Assembly: GCA_023101725.1 (NCBI GenBank)
Contig: JALJCO010012663.1
Coordinates: forward strand, 62,001-126,000
From: Atherinomorus stipes
Lineage: Eukaryota; Chordata; Actinopteri; Atheriniformes; Atherinidae
Length of the DNA stretch: 64,000 nt
Reading direction: 5' to 3'
In this document: piece by piece, positions 12,201 through 24,775 of the stretch
Position numbering within the stretch: position 1 is the stretch's first letter
Layout: every line of letters begins with the position of its first letter
The notes under the pieces: model-generated
Databases searched by the model: none
The model's input: the letters and a program-made list of their open reading frames with translations, nothing else
Told to the model about the DNA's origin: nothing
Made by a program: the position numbers and the translations under genes

Positions 12201-15200
12201 AGAACTTGGTGTACCAGAGTAGCAGCAAGTCAAGACAACAGAAACAGTAACACATGAAGTTATACTGGGGATAGAAATAAACAGAAAGTGTAATTAAAAA
12301 CTTAAAAAAGCCTAAACTGAAGACTAAGAACAGACTGAGGAAATAACAAAACACATACTGTAGATCTAACAAGAGTCAAACTCAACATGAGGGAAACCAA
12401 TATATCTCAAATCTTAGTGGTGAAAGTAACACAAATTTGCATGTCATAGTAAAGTTCACTTTTAGCTGTTTAGAAACATACTGTACATACTGTATACAAC
12501 ATACTGTAACATGCTTACATAAAATAATAATTATGATAATTAAAGAAAACATTCATTGAGATACATCCATGAAATTTCTTCATATTAAGGGTAAGGACTA
12601 GGTAAGTAAAAAAACAAACAAACAAAAAACAAACAAACATGGATTTATTGGTCATCTCAATACTGCACGGTCAGACTTTTTTCAGTGCTAACTGAAGTCT
12701 GGGTCTGATACAGTGAAATCCCTGTAATTTGTCTACATTTTTAAATAAATCACAATGATCTTGGGTATCACCAAACCCAGGAATCAACACCATTGCCTGC
12801 ATTGACAGAGAAAAATATTCAAGCAACCAGAGACAAATAAGCAGACTGAAGGTTGTTGGACCGGAGTTGGTTTGTAATAGGGCTCGAAAGGGCATGTGAC
12901 ATTTCGCAATCCATTGTGGGCTTCATGTGCAAGAGTTATGGTTTAGCATAGTGCTGCAAGACACGGACTCAAATTAATGGAAAACATGGATGGAATCAGA
13001 GAGAATGTTGCAGTTTTACTGATGACTGCCGTACCACTCTCCCATCTCCTTTTTCTCCGTTGAAATCTGGAGTTATCTGCAGCTTTCACCTCAGTGTGTC
13101 CGAGATGTACTGACAGTCCCCAGTCTGGACAGGTTTCATTCTACACAGGTTTCCCTCAAAGGCACACGCTCATTATTACTTTTAAAATAAGGTCAGTTAC
13201 AATGAACTCTAGAAGTCAATCTGCTATGAATGAGGACATTTATGATATAAACTCAAAAGTAATCTATAAGTGGAGGAAAGAGAGTATTCACTTTCTTCTC
13301 GTCAGATGTGACCGGATGCTACATTCATTTTTTTTTACAGTCTTTGATGGGAACACACACATCGAGGGAGGGGATGAAAATGCTGTGTGATATTCGTGGT
13401 TAATAACAAGCTCATACCAGCAGTCAAATTCCAATGAGGACTGAATTCACCTTGACTTTTCCTGACCAGTGTCAAATCAATTTATCAGATTTCTTTGTAA
13501 AACTATTAGAAAATCTCTAGACTTTTCTTATGCTCACAAACTGAAAATGTTTACCTCCAAAATCGGACCAGTTCATGCAATAGAACTAAAATAGTTGTTC
13601 CAAACTGTGATATTGAACTTTGACATCCATCCATACAATGCCTTGTGTAGTGTGTTTTTAAAAAGAAAAAACTCACACAACAGGCTGCTGGAGCAGAAAC
13701 TAGACCAGAACTACCTGCTTTAGCTTACTTTTAAAAGTCTTCACCATTCATTTGAGATGCACTTTAAAAACTTTCAGCTGAACATCGTGATGCCACAGTC
13801 AAGAAAAACCTTATACAGCCACGCCTGCGAGTTAGTTCAAGCAGTGAGCTCGAGGTGCACTGCTGCTTTACATGTGGCCTGCCTCACAACCCACCCACCA
13901 TATATCAAACACACCCTTTTAATCTGTGCAGTGTGTTTAAACTGCAAAATTCTTATCTTACCATGTCTGTGCTGTTAGCGCTGCAGGCTTAACCACCCCA
14001 GCATTCGCCAGGGGGCAAAAACTCCCTCATCACTCTGATACCACGTTGAGAATTTTTGATGACATTTCTTTGAGGTGTTTTTGAAATTTTGCATTGCCAA
14101 AAATGAGGTGGATGGATGGATGAACATAGTGTAGAATTGAACTGTTGCAGCCCAGAAAGCAAACTCATTCAGTTGTAGCATTAAAAAACACTTAAGATAT
14201 GATCAGGAGGTTTTTGATTGATAACTTGATCCAGTCACTTCAGTAGCACTTAATAAGCTAAAAATACTTAATGTGGATGGAAAAATGAGACCCTAAATCA
14301 AAGCCAAGATAATTAGAATATGAACTATAAAGCATCAAGTGTGTGTTTTCTTGGCCCTGGGTTGTTGTGCAGGTGTGTGCACAGTGAGGGTTTTTAAGTA
14401 AGTTGAGTGTTTTATTTATTTTCATCAGTCTTTGTCCTTTTAATCAGTTTATGATTGCTGGATAGGTTGGTGGGATAAATGGCGCTTGACAAGGGCGCTT
14501 GTCTGAAGGCAAATACATTCCTGGCATCTCCTGACCCGTACGAATTAGCGGTTAGGATCCATTAGTTAAGAAGAGATTAAATTTAATGAAGATTTTTCTA
14601 TTAATTTTTTGTAACAACATTGCATGCAGGCTATTATTTATAAATCAGTCTCAGCTCTGATGCACATGTGGTGGTATACCTGCAGGCTGCAACCCATCAT
14701 CTTTTCATAATATAGGGAAGAAGGGCAATGTCTGGATCAAGTGATAAGCCACATACCTTTCCTACCCTTCATTGATTTTTTTTTTCTCAGAATATGAAAA
14801 AAAAGAACCTGAAATGATTCTTTAATCATCCCCCCTGCACTTGGAGATCCTGAATAAATCCGTAGCTCCGTTAAATGCAGTGCTCAAGGTAAAAAGTAGG
14901 GGAATGTCTAATTCTTTTCACCTTCTGCCATAGGCATGGTAAAGAGGCTTCTGGTCCTGTGACCATGAATAGAGTCAAGTTAGCTGGGGGAAAAATGAAT
15001 GAATGGAAGACTAAAATGACACACATACACAAAGGATGGATTAAATCAAATCTTTCACTGGAATTCCACAAAGGAAGAGTTAAGTTTAAAAGACTACTCT
15101 GATAAAAGCCAAGAATACAATTCTGACATGTACATGTGAACGCAACAGTAGCATTTTATCATACATGTGCACTCTCTGACACGAACACTGAATGAAACAC

Positions 15201-15778
15201 ACACTCGCGCACACAGAGGCATCATATCTCTGCTGTTCACCTTGACTTAGCAGAGGGCTGTCTTCATAAATCCCCTCTTATCTCAGGTCTCAAATGCACC
15301 CAGATATATGACCGTGGAATCTGACTGAAATATGTAATGCTATCAATGGTAGTGATGGGCAAACCCTTTTATTCCACACACACACAAACACACACCCCCG
15401 CACACACACATTTACACACTCATACTATGCTTACATGACTTCAGAGGACACTGACTGACATGACTGCCTTGGAGACTTTACCATAACTGTGACCTGTGCT
15501 GCAAGATAACATATCATGAACCTGTTTCTCCGCTTAACTGGGGGAGCCAAAAGGGAAAGAGATGTTAAAATGTCTGCTGCAGACTATCATAATATTCAAT
15601 TGTCATTTCCTGAGGCATTTGCTGCTGATGATGTATGCAGAAGCTAATGTTGACCATGCCTGATTATGCGAGCATCCAAAGCTATGAAGCAATTTGCACA
15701 GATAAACTATAAATCTTCAGGAGTTTTTAAGGCAGGCTATATTGCATGGTACTAATTGGAAATGAACAACTTTTTGTT
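9265..15778. other. 6.5 kb without recognised genes or complete mobile elements
   Basis: Contains a CA-rich tract near 15380-15420, an A14/G20 homopolymer junction (listed separately), and several 80-150 codon frames with no recognisable domain. No splice-bounded conserved exon could be argued from sequence alone. Confidence 0.4.
11878..11911. repeat. A14-G20 homopolymer junction
   Basis: Fourteen A followed directly by twenty G, then purine-rich GA repeats. Probable polymerase-slippage site and assembly-uncertain length. Confidence 0.9.
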
Positions 15779-15782
15779 TTAA

Positions 15783-16301
15783 AGCTAGAGTCCGAAGTCC
15801 CTCCACCGTTTCTGTTTGCAAACAACAGTATTCAAACTGAGCGCCCCTCCCTCTCAGGCTAATGGCCACCTCGTTCTTCAGCCTATTCACCTTCAAGCTT
15901 CTCCTTCAGAGCTCAGAAGCGGGTAAAAGCCAAACTAGTATTAACCCTGGTTTTCCAACTTGCACTAAAGCTCTTACCTTTTCTTCGGTGCATCCTCCCT
16001 TTTTCTTTCTTTCTTTTTTTTTTTCTTCAAGAGTTCGAGTAACTGCTGTCTGCTCCAATCATGAGCTTGCTCCCACACAGCGTCATATCCTTAGCTCGGT
16101 CATTGGCTGGTGATAGAAATCTCCACCCAGAAACGTCCTGACCAGACCATAACAAGGCGAAAGACCGAATTACAGACAGGGGGAGAGGGAGATGCATTCA
16201 AACTCATCACGGCACATGAGTAAAGGCCCAAAGGTTTGAGACGGATTTCATTTGCACAAGTCTAACGTTTATTTTCAGCGGGGAAACTTCAGACTCTACC
16301 T
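15783..16301. mobile_element. TTAA-flanked miniature element, family 2 copy A (519 bp)
   Basis: Ends are inverted: left AGCTAGAGTCCGAAGT, right (reversed) AGGTAGAGTCTGAAGT. TTAA lies outside both (15779-15782, 16302-16305). Two more copies (28210-28753 and 56542-57693) are in the opposite orientation and share the body, including the words for GAGCTCAGAAGC and AAACGTCC and an interior T-rich tract. No transposase frame. The TTAA duplication points to mobilisation by a piggyBac-type transposase in trans; that is inference. Confidence 0.85.
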
Positions 16302-16397
16302 TTAAATACAAGAAGCTGAATGTCTTTATAAGTAAATGCAAAAGAGTCAGTTCTCAAACTATCCAGTGACCATGATGATCTTAGTGTGACAAACTAA

Positions 16398-17244
16398 AGG
16401 CAGGTACACACTTCAGGAAAATCAGCCCGATTTATGTCCCGATCTTCCCCTTCCGATCAAAGCCAGCAAAGGTGCGATTATCGGATGTTTGCAAAATACA
16501 TCACATCTGATCTTCTCATGGTGTGATGTGAGTTACAAGTGATTTTGTTCGATCCGATCCGCTCGGAAGGCCTCGGAAGGAGAGATCGTAGATAATGAAC
16601 ATGTTTAATATTTGCAACTAGAAATCCTGGTGTGTGTGGTGTTCCGAGAGAACCCGAACACGCACAGTGTTGACAGCTGTGCAAAATCAAAAACGCTGCT
16701 CTCATTGGGAAATCACGAGGAGGCTCCCGGAATAACAGCCAATCAAAACGCAAGAGCTAACAGCTGACTACAGCTCACTGACGGAAAAGGAAGTAAACAC
16801 AAAGAGCACATTCCATTAGCTTACAGCTCTGCTCTCCAAGCTATCTAATGTTTGTGGCCGTTTTTATTCACCTCCAACTCGCGGTCATACAGCCACATTC
16901 TTATTACTTTCTATGACTTTTTCCACAATGTTTTTTTCCATGTGTGGGTGTTTTTTTCTAGAATGTAAGAGGCTGAAAAGTCCGCTACGTTTTTTTATGC
17001 TAAAGTCTCATCACTGAAGTCTTGTCACGAAGTCTCGTTTGATATCGCAAGATTTGGGATACTGACATTAAAGGAGTCGATTCTCTGCTGATGAATCAGT
17101 TAGTGTGGGGTGTTTTCTGTCATGTACACCCCACACTATATGATCAGAAGAGGCAAATCTTGTGTGATTTGTCTTTTGTAATCATCAAGTGTGTGGTCTC
17201 TACATCTATGAAGGTCTCAGGAATCCTCTAGCGTGTACCTAGCT
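16398..17244. mobile_element. Miniature element with GGTACAC ends and TAA duplication (847 bp)
   Basis: Left end AGGCAGGTACAC, right end reversed AGCTAGGTACAC, with TAA directly outside each (16395-16397 and 17245-17247). A TAA/TTA 3-bp duplication is the PIF/Harbinger signature. The interior contains repeated CGATC/GATCG words and no coding frame. It lies under 100 bp from the previous element, so two unrelated families inserted side by side. Confidence 0.65.
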
Positions 17245-17247
17245 TAA

Positions 17248-20163
17248 GAAGATACTTAATGACAGTCTGTAAAAGCTGATGCAGATTTACGGAACAAAAT
17301 ATTCAAGCTCTAGGCTGACTGCTAGCAATCTGTTAAGGTGTGTTTAGGATGTACCAAATGCTGCATACTGAGCCAAGAAAAGCTCAGCAGGTGAACGCTA
17401 AGGACACTATACAAGGCAAAGAATAAAAAGGACAGAATCACAGTTCCCAGTTAGTGTTAAGAGCACAAGGGAAACCAAATATTGTAGGGCTTCTTTGTTG
17501 CCCTTGGTCCTGAAGGCAATAAATAGATTAATGGGGTGATGACATCAAAATGTGTTGTTTTTTCAAAAATAAATATAACAACACCTTCACCTCCCTCAAA
17601 AAAAAATAAAGGAAAAAGAAAAACAGAACAAGACAGGACATGACACATGGAGTAACACATGGACACCCCAGACCACATCTACTGAAACAATGCAAAGGGG
17701 TGATATGCTGTTTGTATGTTGTATGTGTGTGTGGTTAAAACTTTATTCAAAGCTTAGATACAAACATAATAGTTTAAGAAAAACAATGAAAAGATAAACA
17801 AATTAAATAAAAACATCTTAATAGCAGGACCATAAACATAAGCTTGTATTTAGAATATGATATAAGTGATGTTAAGATCTACAATAGTTAAAGGAGAAAA
17901 TATATTACATATTATGTGAGAGAAAGATGTTATCCAGCATTAGAAATCTAGGTCTGAGACAAAGGTGTAAGGTCTTTCTGCAGGACAATGACATGAAACC
18001 CACAAATAGAACAAAAGTAAAAAAGAAGAATTGGACTCCTTTAAAGAACTTTAAAGGTAGCCTAATTAAAAATCACTTTAATAAACAAAACCCTTGCAAA
18101 CAGCTAAAATCTGTCATTGTATAAACGTATGGAATCAATTTCTGTTAATTAATCATAATAAACAAATTTTTTAACTGGGATGAATAAAGTATACATTATT
18201 ATTATTATTATTATTATTATTAATATAATGAAAGGAGATTCTAACAGCTTTCTGAACAATTCCAGGCATTAACATTTTTGCCAGTTTCTGCTACCAACCA
18301 CAGGAAATTGTTCAGTAATTTCAGAGCTTTTCCAATAGGGTTTAAATGTATGGGTACCTGTAACAAAAAATCATACTGGTCCGCATCGGACATATTATTA
18401 ATGTGCGCATCTATTTATCAGTATATTTTTAACACCATTTTGTTACCCTAAAGAATAATGTACTGTCACATTCATCCTGAATGTTGCAAACAGTTACACA
18501 TCACTCACACAGACACTTAACTGTTCTGCTGTTTTCCCCTGACATGCCAATATCAGCTCTCTATGAAGAAAGGAGATGACAGAATGAAGAAATGCTCAAG
18601 TAGGTTGCTGAAAACTGGAATATAATAGGTTATGCCGTTCAGTGTTGCCAGATCTTGCATGAGAATCATGCATTTGCAATAAAAATGCATCTTGGACAAA
18701 ACAAAAAAACGAAAACATGCTTTTTGCATGAGAGTGAGGCCCCTTCGAGGTCCTTTAATCAGTTGATAGAGAAAAAGGAACATAGTAAAACACCAGTCTA
18801 ATAATATTTCTCAGCTACACAATGGATGGATTATCAGTTTCTTTATCCAAGCTGTTTAACTTAGCAGAAACCCAACCATTTGTGATTAATTCACTGCAGC
18901 ACCACAAGCTGTTTTAACAGACTGAGCAGAACAAACAAAAACTAATAAAAAAAAGGCTACCAAAGAGAAAAAAGTTTGAAAAAAAGAAGATGCCGAAAAA
19001 GTATAAAAAGAAATAAAGACTTTTTAAATTTTAAAAGATGCAAGAAAAAAAAAGTTGATTGTTTAAAAAGAAAGTTTGACTTACTTCACTGAGTTTCGTG
19101 AAAACTTTCAAGGGCAGCCAAAGTAGAATTGGAGAAAGAAGTTTGTGTCAGATGTGGACATAGGGCATGCAAGAAAAGCCATTTCAGAACGACAGAGTAC
19201 CGAGGGATAAGAACAGAGGGAAAGAGATGAGAACATAGGTATAACACTGAGGTTGGAGCCCTGGCATCCAGTGGGACAACCCACCTGCAGAGCAAAGCCA
19301 CTGGGCATTGACACTACCTATTCTATGATTAATAGGCTGTCACTTATGACAAATGCAGCACGGTGTATATGACCTACTTCAAGACAACTGAAATGCAACA
19401 TTTCCCCTTCTCTTGCTTCTCTTTCCATCTCTTTTTGCCCCAGTAAAAGAAGGAGCAACCCCCCCTCCCCCCCAATGCCTCTTATGCATTCTTGTTGCTG
19501 GAGTGCTGCCAGTTCTCCATCTTTATCTGGGGCTGTAAAGTTCTGTACTGACCACATGACTGCAGAAGGACCTCTTATGAAAAAGCTATTTTCATTATGC
19601 TTGCTTTGAGGGATTCCAGAGCTGGCTTCTATATATCTGGCTTACCCACATAAGTATTATGCAGCAGTGAATTGGCATTATTTTAGTTAGCTTTACTTTT
19701 AGTCAAAACATTAGAATAAAATCTACCACATGAATACAATTTCAGCTAAGATGATTACTTTTCATTATCCATCTTTCAGGCAGGTTGGAGAAATGGTCTG
19801 AGCAGAGATGGCCAGCCTTCACCCCCCTGCCACCAGTCCACTTCATCCTGGTGGGCATCAAGGTGCTCTTAAACCAGTTGAGATGTATCATCTCTCAGTA
19901 AGTCCTAGGTATGTACAGTACTGAGGCGTCCTTGGTGTCCTTGTGGTCGGATATGTTTGAATCACTTAATCTTGGAGACATGTAGACTGCATCCAACTAC
20001 ACGTCCTCATAAACATACCCACTGTCCTACATAGGATTTATCACCAGTCACTCTAGTTTTTCTCAATAAAAAACCTTTCAACAAGCTGATTTCCCTTTTT
20101 CCTGAAATAATTTCTGAATTATTTATGTGTTTCCTGACCATACTGGATGCTTGGTGTGCACTG
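17248..20163. other. No recognised gene
   Basis: AT-rich DNA with a TTA microsatellite at 18194-18222 and A-rich tracts around 18930-19070. No domain-bearing frame. Confidence 0.4.
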
Positions 20164-20265
20164 TAGTGATGTGTCGTTCATGAACGAGCCGGCTCTAAGA
20201 GCCAACTCTTTGCGGTGAGCGAAAGAAACTGATTCCTATCTTAGAGAGCTGAAGTGAGATTAGAG
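20164..20265. mobile_element. Isolated hAT-type terminus
   Basis: Starts TAGTGATGTGTCGTTCATGA, nearly the same as the left end of the 3.5-kb element at 50779 (TAGTGATGTGTCATTCACGA). The matching right end and 8-bp duplication were not found, so this is a fragment. Confidence 0.55.
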
Positions 20266-20268
20266 AGA

Positions 20269-20312
20269 TTTTTTTTTGTGTGTGTGTGTGTGTGTGTGTG
20301 TGGGGGGGGGGG
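20269..20312. repeat. T9-(GT)n-G11 compound microsatellite
   Basis: T run, about twelve GT units, then eleven G. Confidence 0.9.
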
Positions 20313-20339
20313 TTAAGGGTTAAGGGTGGACAAGGGTTA

Positions 20340-20640
20340 TCATAGGATAACTTTAATTTTTTTCAACCTGGACCTTATTTCTAGCAATTTATACATGCAT
20401 TTACACACCGGTAGCATTTTGGTATCACTCTGACTCCTTTGGAAGATATTTAGATGAGTCGTAGATCCGTGTCTATCCATATAATGGATATGAAGGGGGC
20501 AGAATGAATGGGCCTCTATAAGGTGTTTTCTGGAGCAAAACTCCATAATTTCACCAAGACTTTAAGATGAATGAACAAATGAACGAGTGCTATTGTCCTG
20601 CGAGTTCAGATTTGACTTGCTGTAGTTTTCCGGGGCGTTT
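20340..20640. repeat. Interspersed repeat, family 3 copy 1
   Basis: Shares two separated blocks with 41084-41735: AGGATAACTTT followed by CAACCTGGACCTTATTTC at one end, and GAATGAACAAATGAACGAGT at the other. Same orientation. The transposition mechanism is unknown; only one end (TTAAAGGATAAC in the second copy) looks like a terminus. Confidence 0.65.
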
Positions 20641-20933
20641 TCAACACGCCTACTGGCCGCTCGTGTCCACAGATAATTCATTAGCTTGATTTCCTCCATT
20701 GTTGTTCAGTGTGTTCACCCACACTAAAACCATAGCTGAAGATGGCCTCAATTGCCCTCAATTGTACTTAGAAACTTGAACAAACTGAACAAACGAAACT
20801 GGGGTAGTGTGGTGTCAGCCCAATGAGGTCCAGGCTAAGTAGGTAGGACTGCGAGTGGGGCATTAGGAGCTGGCTGGGGCGGTTCTACTGGATGGCACCT
20901 TGCTGGATGAAATGACATTAAGAAAGACCAAGT

Positions 20934-22159
20934 TAATCGGTCTCTGCCGAGTGATGTAACATTTGTTGCTTAACCAGCAGTAACCAGGCTTCACGTCATT
21001 TTAAGCGGGAAAAAGTCAGTGGTCAAACCGGCGTGGAAATGAGCGCACATCTGATCATAAACTGATCTTACGACTGAATCCATGTGTGATTTATAAAATG
21101 TTCGTGTCTGACCAAACAACATAATCTTCAACAGAAATGCACCGTCATCCCGCTGTTTCTACCCTGAAGCAGCAGCAGCGCTGACAGGTGGAGGCTGGTC
21201 GGATCTGAGCCTGACCCGGACAGGGACATAAGAAACGATAACTTTCATTAGTTAAGCTCAGAAACAGTCTACTGACTGAGCACTTTACAACTTTAAGGTA
21301 TAGATTAATTCATAGAAATGACGGATCTCCTCCTGCCTCCTCCGTATCTCCAGTGGGAGCTGCAGTTACCAGCACATCCGCCCTTCTGGCTGCGCATAAT
21401 GTTCATAAACTAGTATTTCTGTTCTTTAACTTGTTGATAAAGTCTTAGGGGGAAAGGAGCTCCATCGGCTACCAGCGATGCTGTACAGCTCCACACAGGT
21501 CAGGGTTGTGTTGCAAACTTTCTCTGAGTCTAAAGCGTTTCCCGCTGGTCTGATGCACCTGCGCATTTCTGCAGACCGACTGGCAGTCTTCTAAGTAACC
21601 TAGTTTTCTTTCTTTATTCAGACATCAACAGTGAGATATTAGGTTTGATTTACCTTGACATTTTTGGCGATCAGTTGTTGCCTTTATCAGAAGTTATAAC
21701 ACTCTGCTGTAAAGATCTGCCGGCTGGCATGACACCCTGCAGCTCCCACTGGAAACATGAAGGAGACAGGAGGCGATCCGTCGTTTCTATTAAGTAATCT
21801 GTACCCTAAAGTTATAGCCTATAAGTGCTCAGTCAGCAGACTGTTTTTTAGCTTAGCTAATGAAAGTTATCGTTTCTTCTGTACCTTTGCGGGTCAGGAT
21901 TGGATCTGCCTCCACCTGACAGCGCTGCTGCAGCTTCAGGGTAGAAGCAGCTGGATGACAAGGGATTTCTGACGTAGATTCTATTGTTTGGTCAGACATG
22001 AACATTTATAAATCACAAATGGATACAATCCACAAGATCATCTTTATGACCAGATGTGCGCTCATTTCCACGCTTGTTTGATAAATGGGACCACTGACTT
22101 TTTTCCGCCTAAAATTGCGTCTTAGCAACAAATGTCACGTGACTTGCAGAGACCGATTA
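20934..22159. repeat. 1.2-kb imperfect palindrome (foldback-like element)
   Basis: The left arm (about 20934-21400) and right arm (about 21690-22159) are inverted copies of each other over several hundred bases, around a centre of about 290 bp with little symmetry. Shared words, read outside to inside on the left arm and on the reversed right arm, are TAATCGGTCTCTGC, CGTGGAAATGAGCGCACATC, GTGATTTATAAA, GTCTGACCAAAC, AAACGATAACTTTCATTAG and CCAGTGGGAGCTGCAG. I found no flanking duplication. A transcript across it would fold into a long double-stranded hairpin. No transposase and no other copy in the window. The open frame at 21757-21972 lies in an arm and is not credible as a gene. Confidence 0.85.
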
Positions 22160-22690
22160 TGCGTGACAGACCTGTGGGTGGCTGCGGCAAAACACCAGTG
22201 GCAGAAAATGGTAGGTCTAGAGTAATTTAAAAAAAGTTTTTTTTTATTACCTTACAATATAAAGATTATGACAATTAAATATAAACAAAGCATGCTGCAC
22301 CGTGTTAACAGTAATAAATGTTGATAATAATGAAAAATATAATTTTTGCTGGGGTGGCCAAGTTTTTGTTCAGGGTGGCACTGGCGACTCCCTGGGAGCA
22401 TCATTGTGAATATTTAGAAAGAGTAGGACTTAAGTTTGATGGGCACACCATGCAGTTGATAACATACCAGGAAAGACTTGAATCAATAGAGGGTAGGCAC
22501 TGTACTGTAGTACAGGCCAGATGCACGGAGAACTGGGAAGCCAGAATGAAATTACAATTGTGTCATGAAAAAAATGGATAATGAGTGAATTTAAGGTGTT
22601 ACAATGTTCAGACATTTGCCTTTATTTACTTTATTTACTGTGGTTCTGTGTTCAGCATTGTGTGTGTTTAAAGGTTCGGTTAACATATTC
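22160..22690. other. No recognised feature
   Basis: AT-rich spacer between the palindrome and the next element. No coding signature. Confidence 0.4.
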
Positions 22691-23166
22691 AAGACACACA
22701 ATGGAACTTTTAGCAGTTTTCTCAGTGACACGCCCCCTATCGGCAGCTAAACTAGCATCCATCTTGTGTCGTACTTACTGTGATTCACTCCAGCCAGTAA
22801 AAGACATGTTCTGTCCCTTCCTCTTTCTTTTCCTCTCTTCGTCTGGTAATGTTTCCTTGCGTTTCTTTACAGAATCCGACATGATGGGCGTTCAAAACAC
22901 CCATTGTGTTCATACCGGGTTCATATCCGTTTGCTAGTAAGTAACGCGGTGCGGAACCAATAGTTGGCTGCAATGTCACAGTCGCGTCCGAATGGGAAAC
23001 TTGCATACTGCTGTTTGCAGTATGCAGTATGCAAGTGCATACGTCACTGCCCAGAGGTGTCCTGGGCAGTGACGGCTCGAAAATGCGCATAATGAATGTT
23101 GGTGTGCCATCAAAACGAGTCAGAAATGCATATTTTTAAGGTCTAAAAGTTACCTAGTGTGTCTTT
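22691..23166. mobile_element. Miniature inverted-repeat element with AAGACACAC ends and two hairpins (476 bp)
   Basis: Left end AAGACACACAATGGAACTTT and right end reversed AAGACACACTAGGTAACTTT match at 16 of 20 positions. Close to the right end are two perfect hairpins: 23000-23035 (12-bp stem starting CTTGCATACTGC) and 23042-23074 (13-bp stem starting CGTCACTGCCCAG). No coding capacity is recognisable. Superfamily unassigned; target duplication not resolved. Confidence 0.6.
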
Positions 23167-23465
23167 GAACATAACTATATTGCCTACTGAAAAAAATGCA
23201 CAAAAATAAAGAGCCATTTGGGTTGCAGCCAGACGTGAAGACCCTGCCTGTAACGAGTTTTGGGTTTCTTTAGCGTCAGACATGTAATCTGTCATATATA
23301 CTCTGTTGGAAAAGAAACTGAAATAACAAACAGACACTATCAGTGTATTTGGATTTGCCTTAAACTGTTTTGTTTTAATTTCAACATATATGCAGACACT
23401 CATGCAGGAAGATAAAAATCTTGCACTTAACCTTTTGCAGGTTTTTGTGTAATAGTGTGGCGATC

Positions 23466-23760
23466 CAATGATCAATTGGAGGCATAGTGACAGGAGCATC
23501 AACCGTCACACCTCCTCCACTCTTTGCAAATGCACGTCCACGAGCTCGGCACAGGCTGCAACCCATCAGGACTCCATGGACCGACCACCATTGCTACATA
23601 GATCCTGCCGACAACACAGAAAGTGGCAATACAAAGGAGGGTTAGGACACCAGCGTCCTGGGAAAGTCACGTGCACTGACCATTTGACCAAAGGGATATC
23701 CCTGTTGCCACATAGCCAGGACGCAGGATCAATTGGAGGCATAGTGACGTGACCCCACAC
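23466..23760 (-). mobile_element. LTR-element scar with a tRNA-Ser-like primer site
   Basis: At about 23600-23630 the sequence ATCCTGCCGACAAC is followed by CAGAAAGTGGCAATA. The intact gypsy element has ATCCTGCCGACAAC followed by CAGAATGTGGCAACA at its primer site/LTR junction (35726-35757). This looks like the same junction from a diverged relative, in the same orientation. GATCAATTGGAGGCATAGTGAC occurs as a direct repeat at about 23470 and 23727, bracketing the scar. Most of the element is missing. Confidence 0.45.
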
Positions 23761-24775
23761 TGTCACATAAGAAAAAAAGTAAGCCGCATTCTACAAATTT
23801 TTGGTCCCATGTTTGACCAAAATGGGAACACTCTAGAAACTTGCCTGTGTTTTTAACACCATTCTGGCTGTTCGCAACACTTTAAGCACCAGCCTCTCTT
23901 CAGTCTGTAAACATGCATCAAGGGAAAGTGTATTGCAAAATTACCCACACTGTCTGAAATCATGAGATGATGGTACATGAGTTATCATAACATACAGAAA
24001 GCGTATGTGTAGCATGTATCAATATACTGTATATGATACTGACAGTTGCATTTCCTTGTATTCCCTCTTTATATTTGGATAAGTTTAGAAACCTGGAGGC
24101 AGAAAAAGGACATACCAGTTCTTTTCAACGCTGTGAAGTTTGATAGTGTTTGTACTATCTGAGTCAAGTGAGAAACTTTACAACAAACACAGACAGTCGC
24201 AATAGCTACTTGATAAGTGAGAGTCTCAAATGTATTCCCAGGGAGAAGAAAACTGATGAAAGAGGAGAAAAAGCAAAGGACAGTGAATAAGCGTGAATGT
24301 TCATGTGGAGTGAGAGGAGTTCTTGGGAGCTCAACTTGTTGTAATCCATTTACTTTCTTTAGACTGTCAGGAGAGTTTCTACATCAAAGGTTAGGTATAT
24401 GCAAATTGTTCTTTTGCCACATAGATTGCTCACTATAGCAAAAAGCACTTTTGAGAAGCTTTTTATCCAGCAATCTCACCATTCAGAAAAGCTACACGAT
24501 ATTTTGGCATCAAATAAAAGGGGTCATATTTAGTTCCCCGCAGTAAAGACGCATAGTTGAGGGAATCGTTTTTGAAGATAGCGTTCATAATTGTGTGAGT
24601 GCAAAACATAACGGACTTCAAAATGTTGATGAGTAGACTACTTTACTGTGTCACTGTTTTCCTACCGTGTAGAGTGGATTTAGTGTAATTGGTAATGATT
24701 GCTTAGTTTTAATCAATGTGGATATGTTTGTGACCACCCACCCCCAAACAAAAAAATAAAATAAAATAAAAACTA
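23761..24775. other. No recognised gene
   Basis: AT-rich DNA ending in an A-rich tract (24755-24780) that abuts the RTE tail. No coding signature. Confidence 0.4.

Noticed and set aside
23062..23760. CRISPR-like or phage-like repeat array
   Set aside because: The repeats here are hairpins and one pair of direct repeats in eukaryotic repeat DNA, with no regular spacers.
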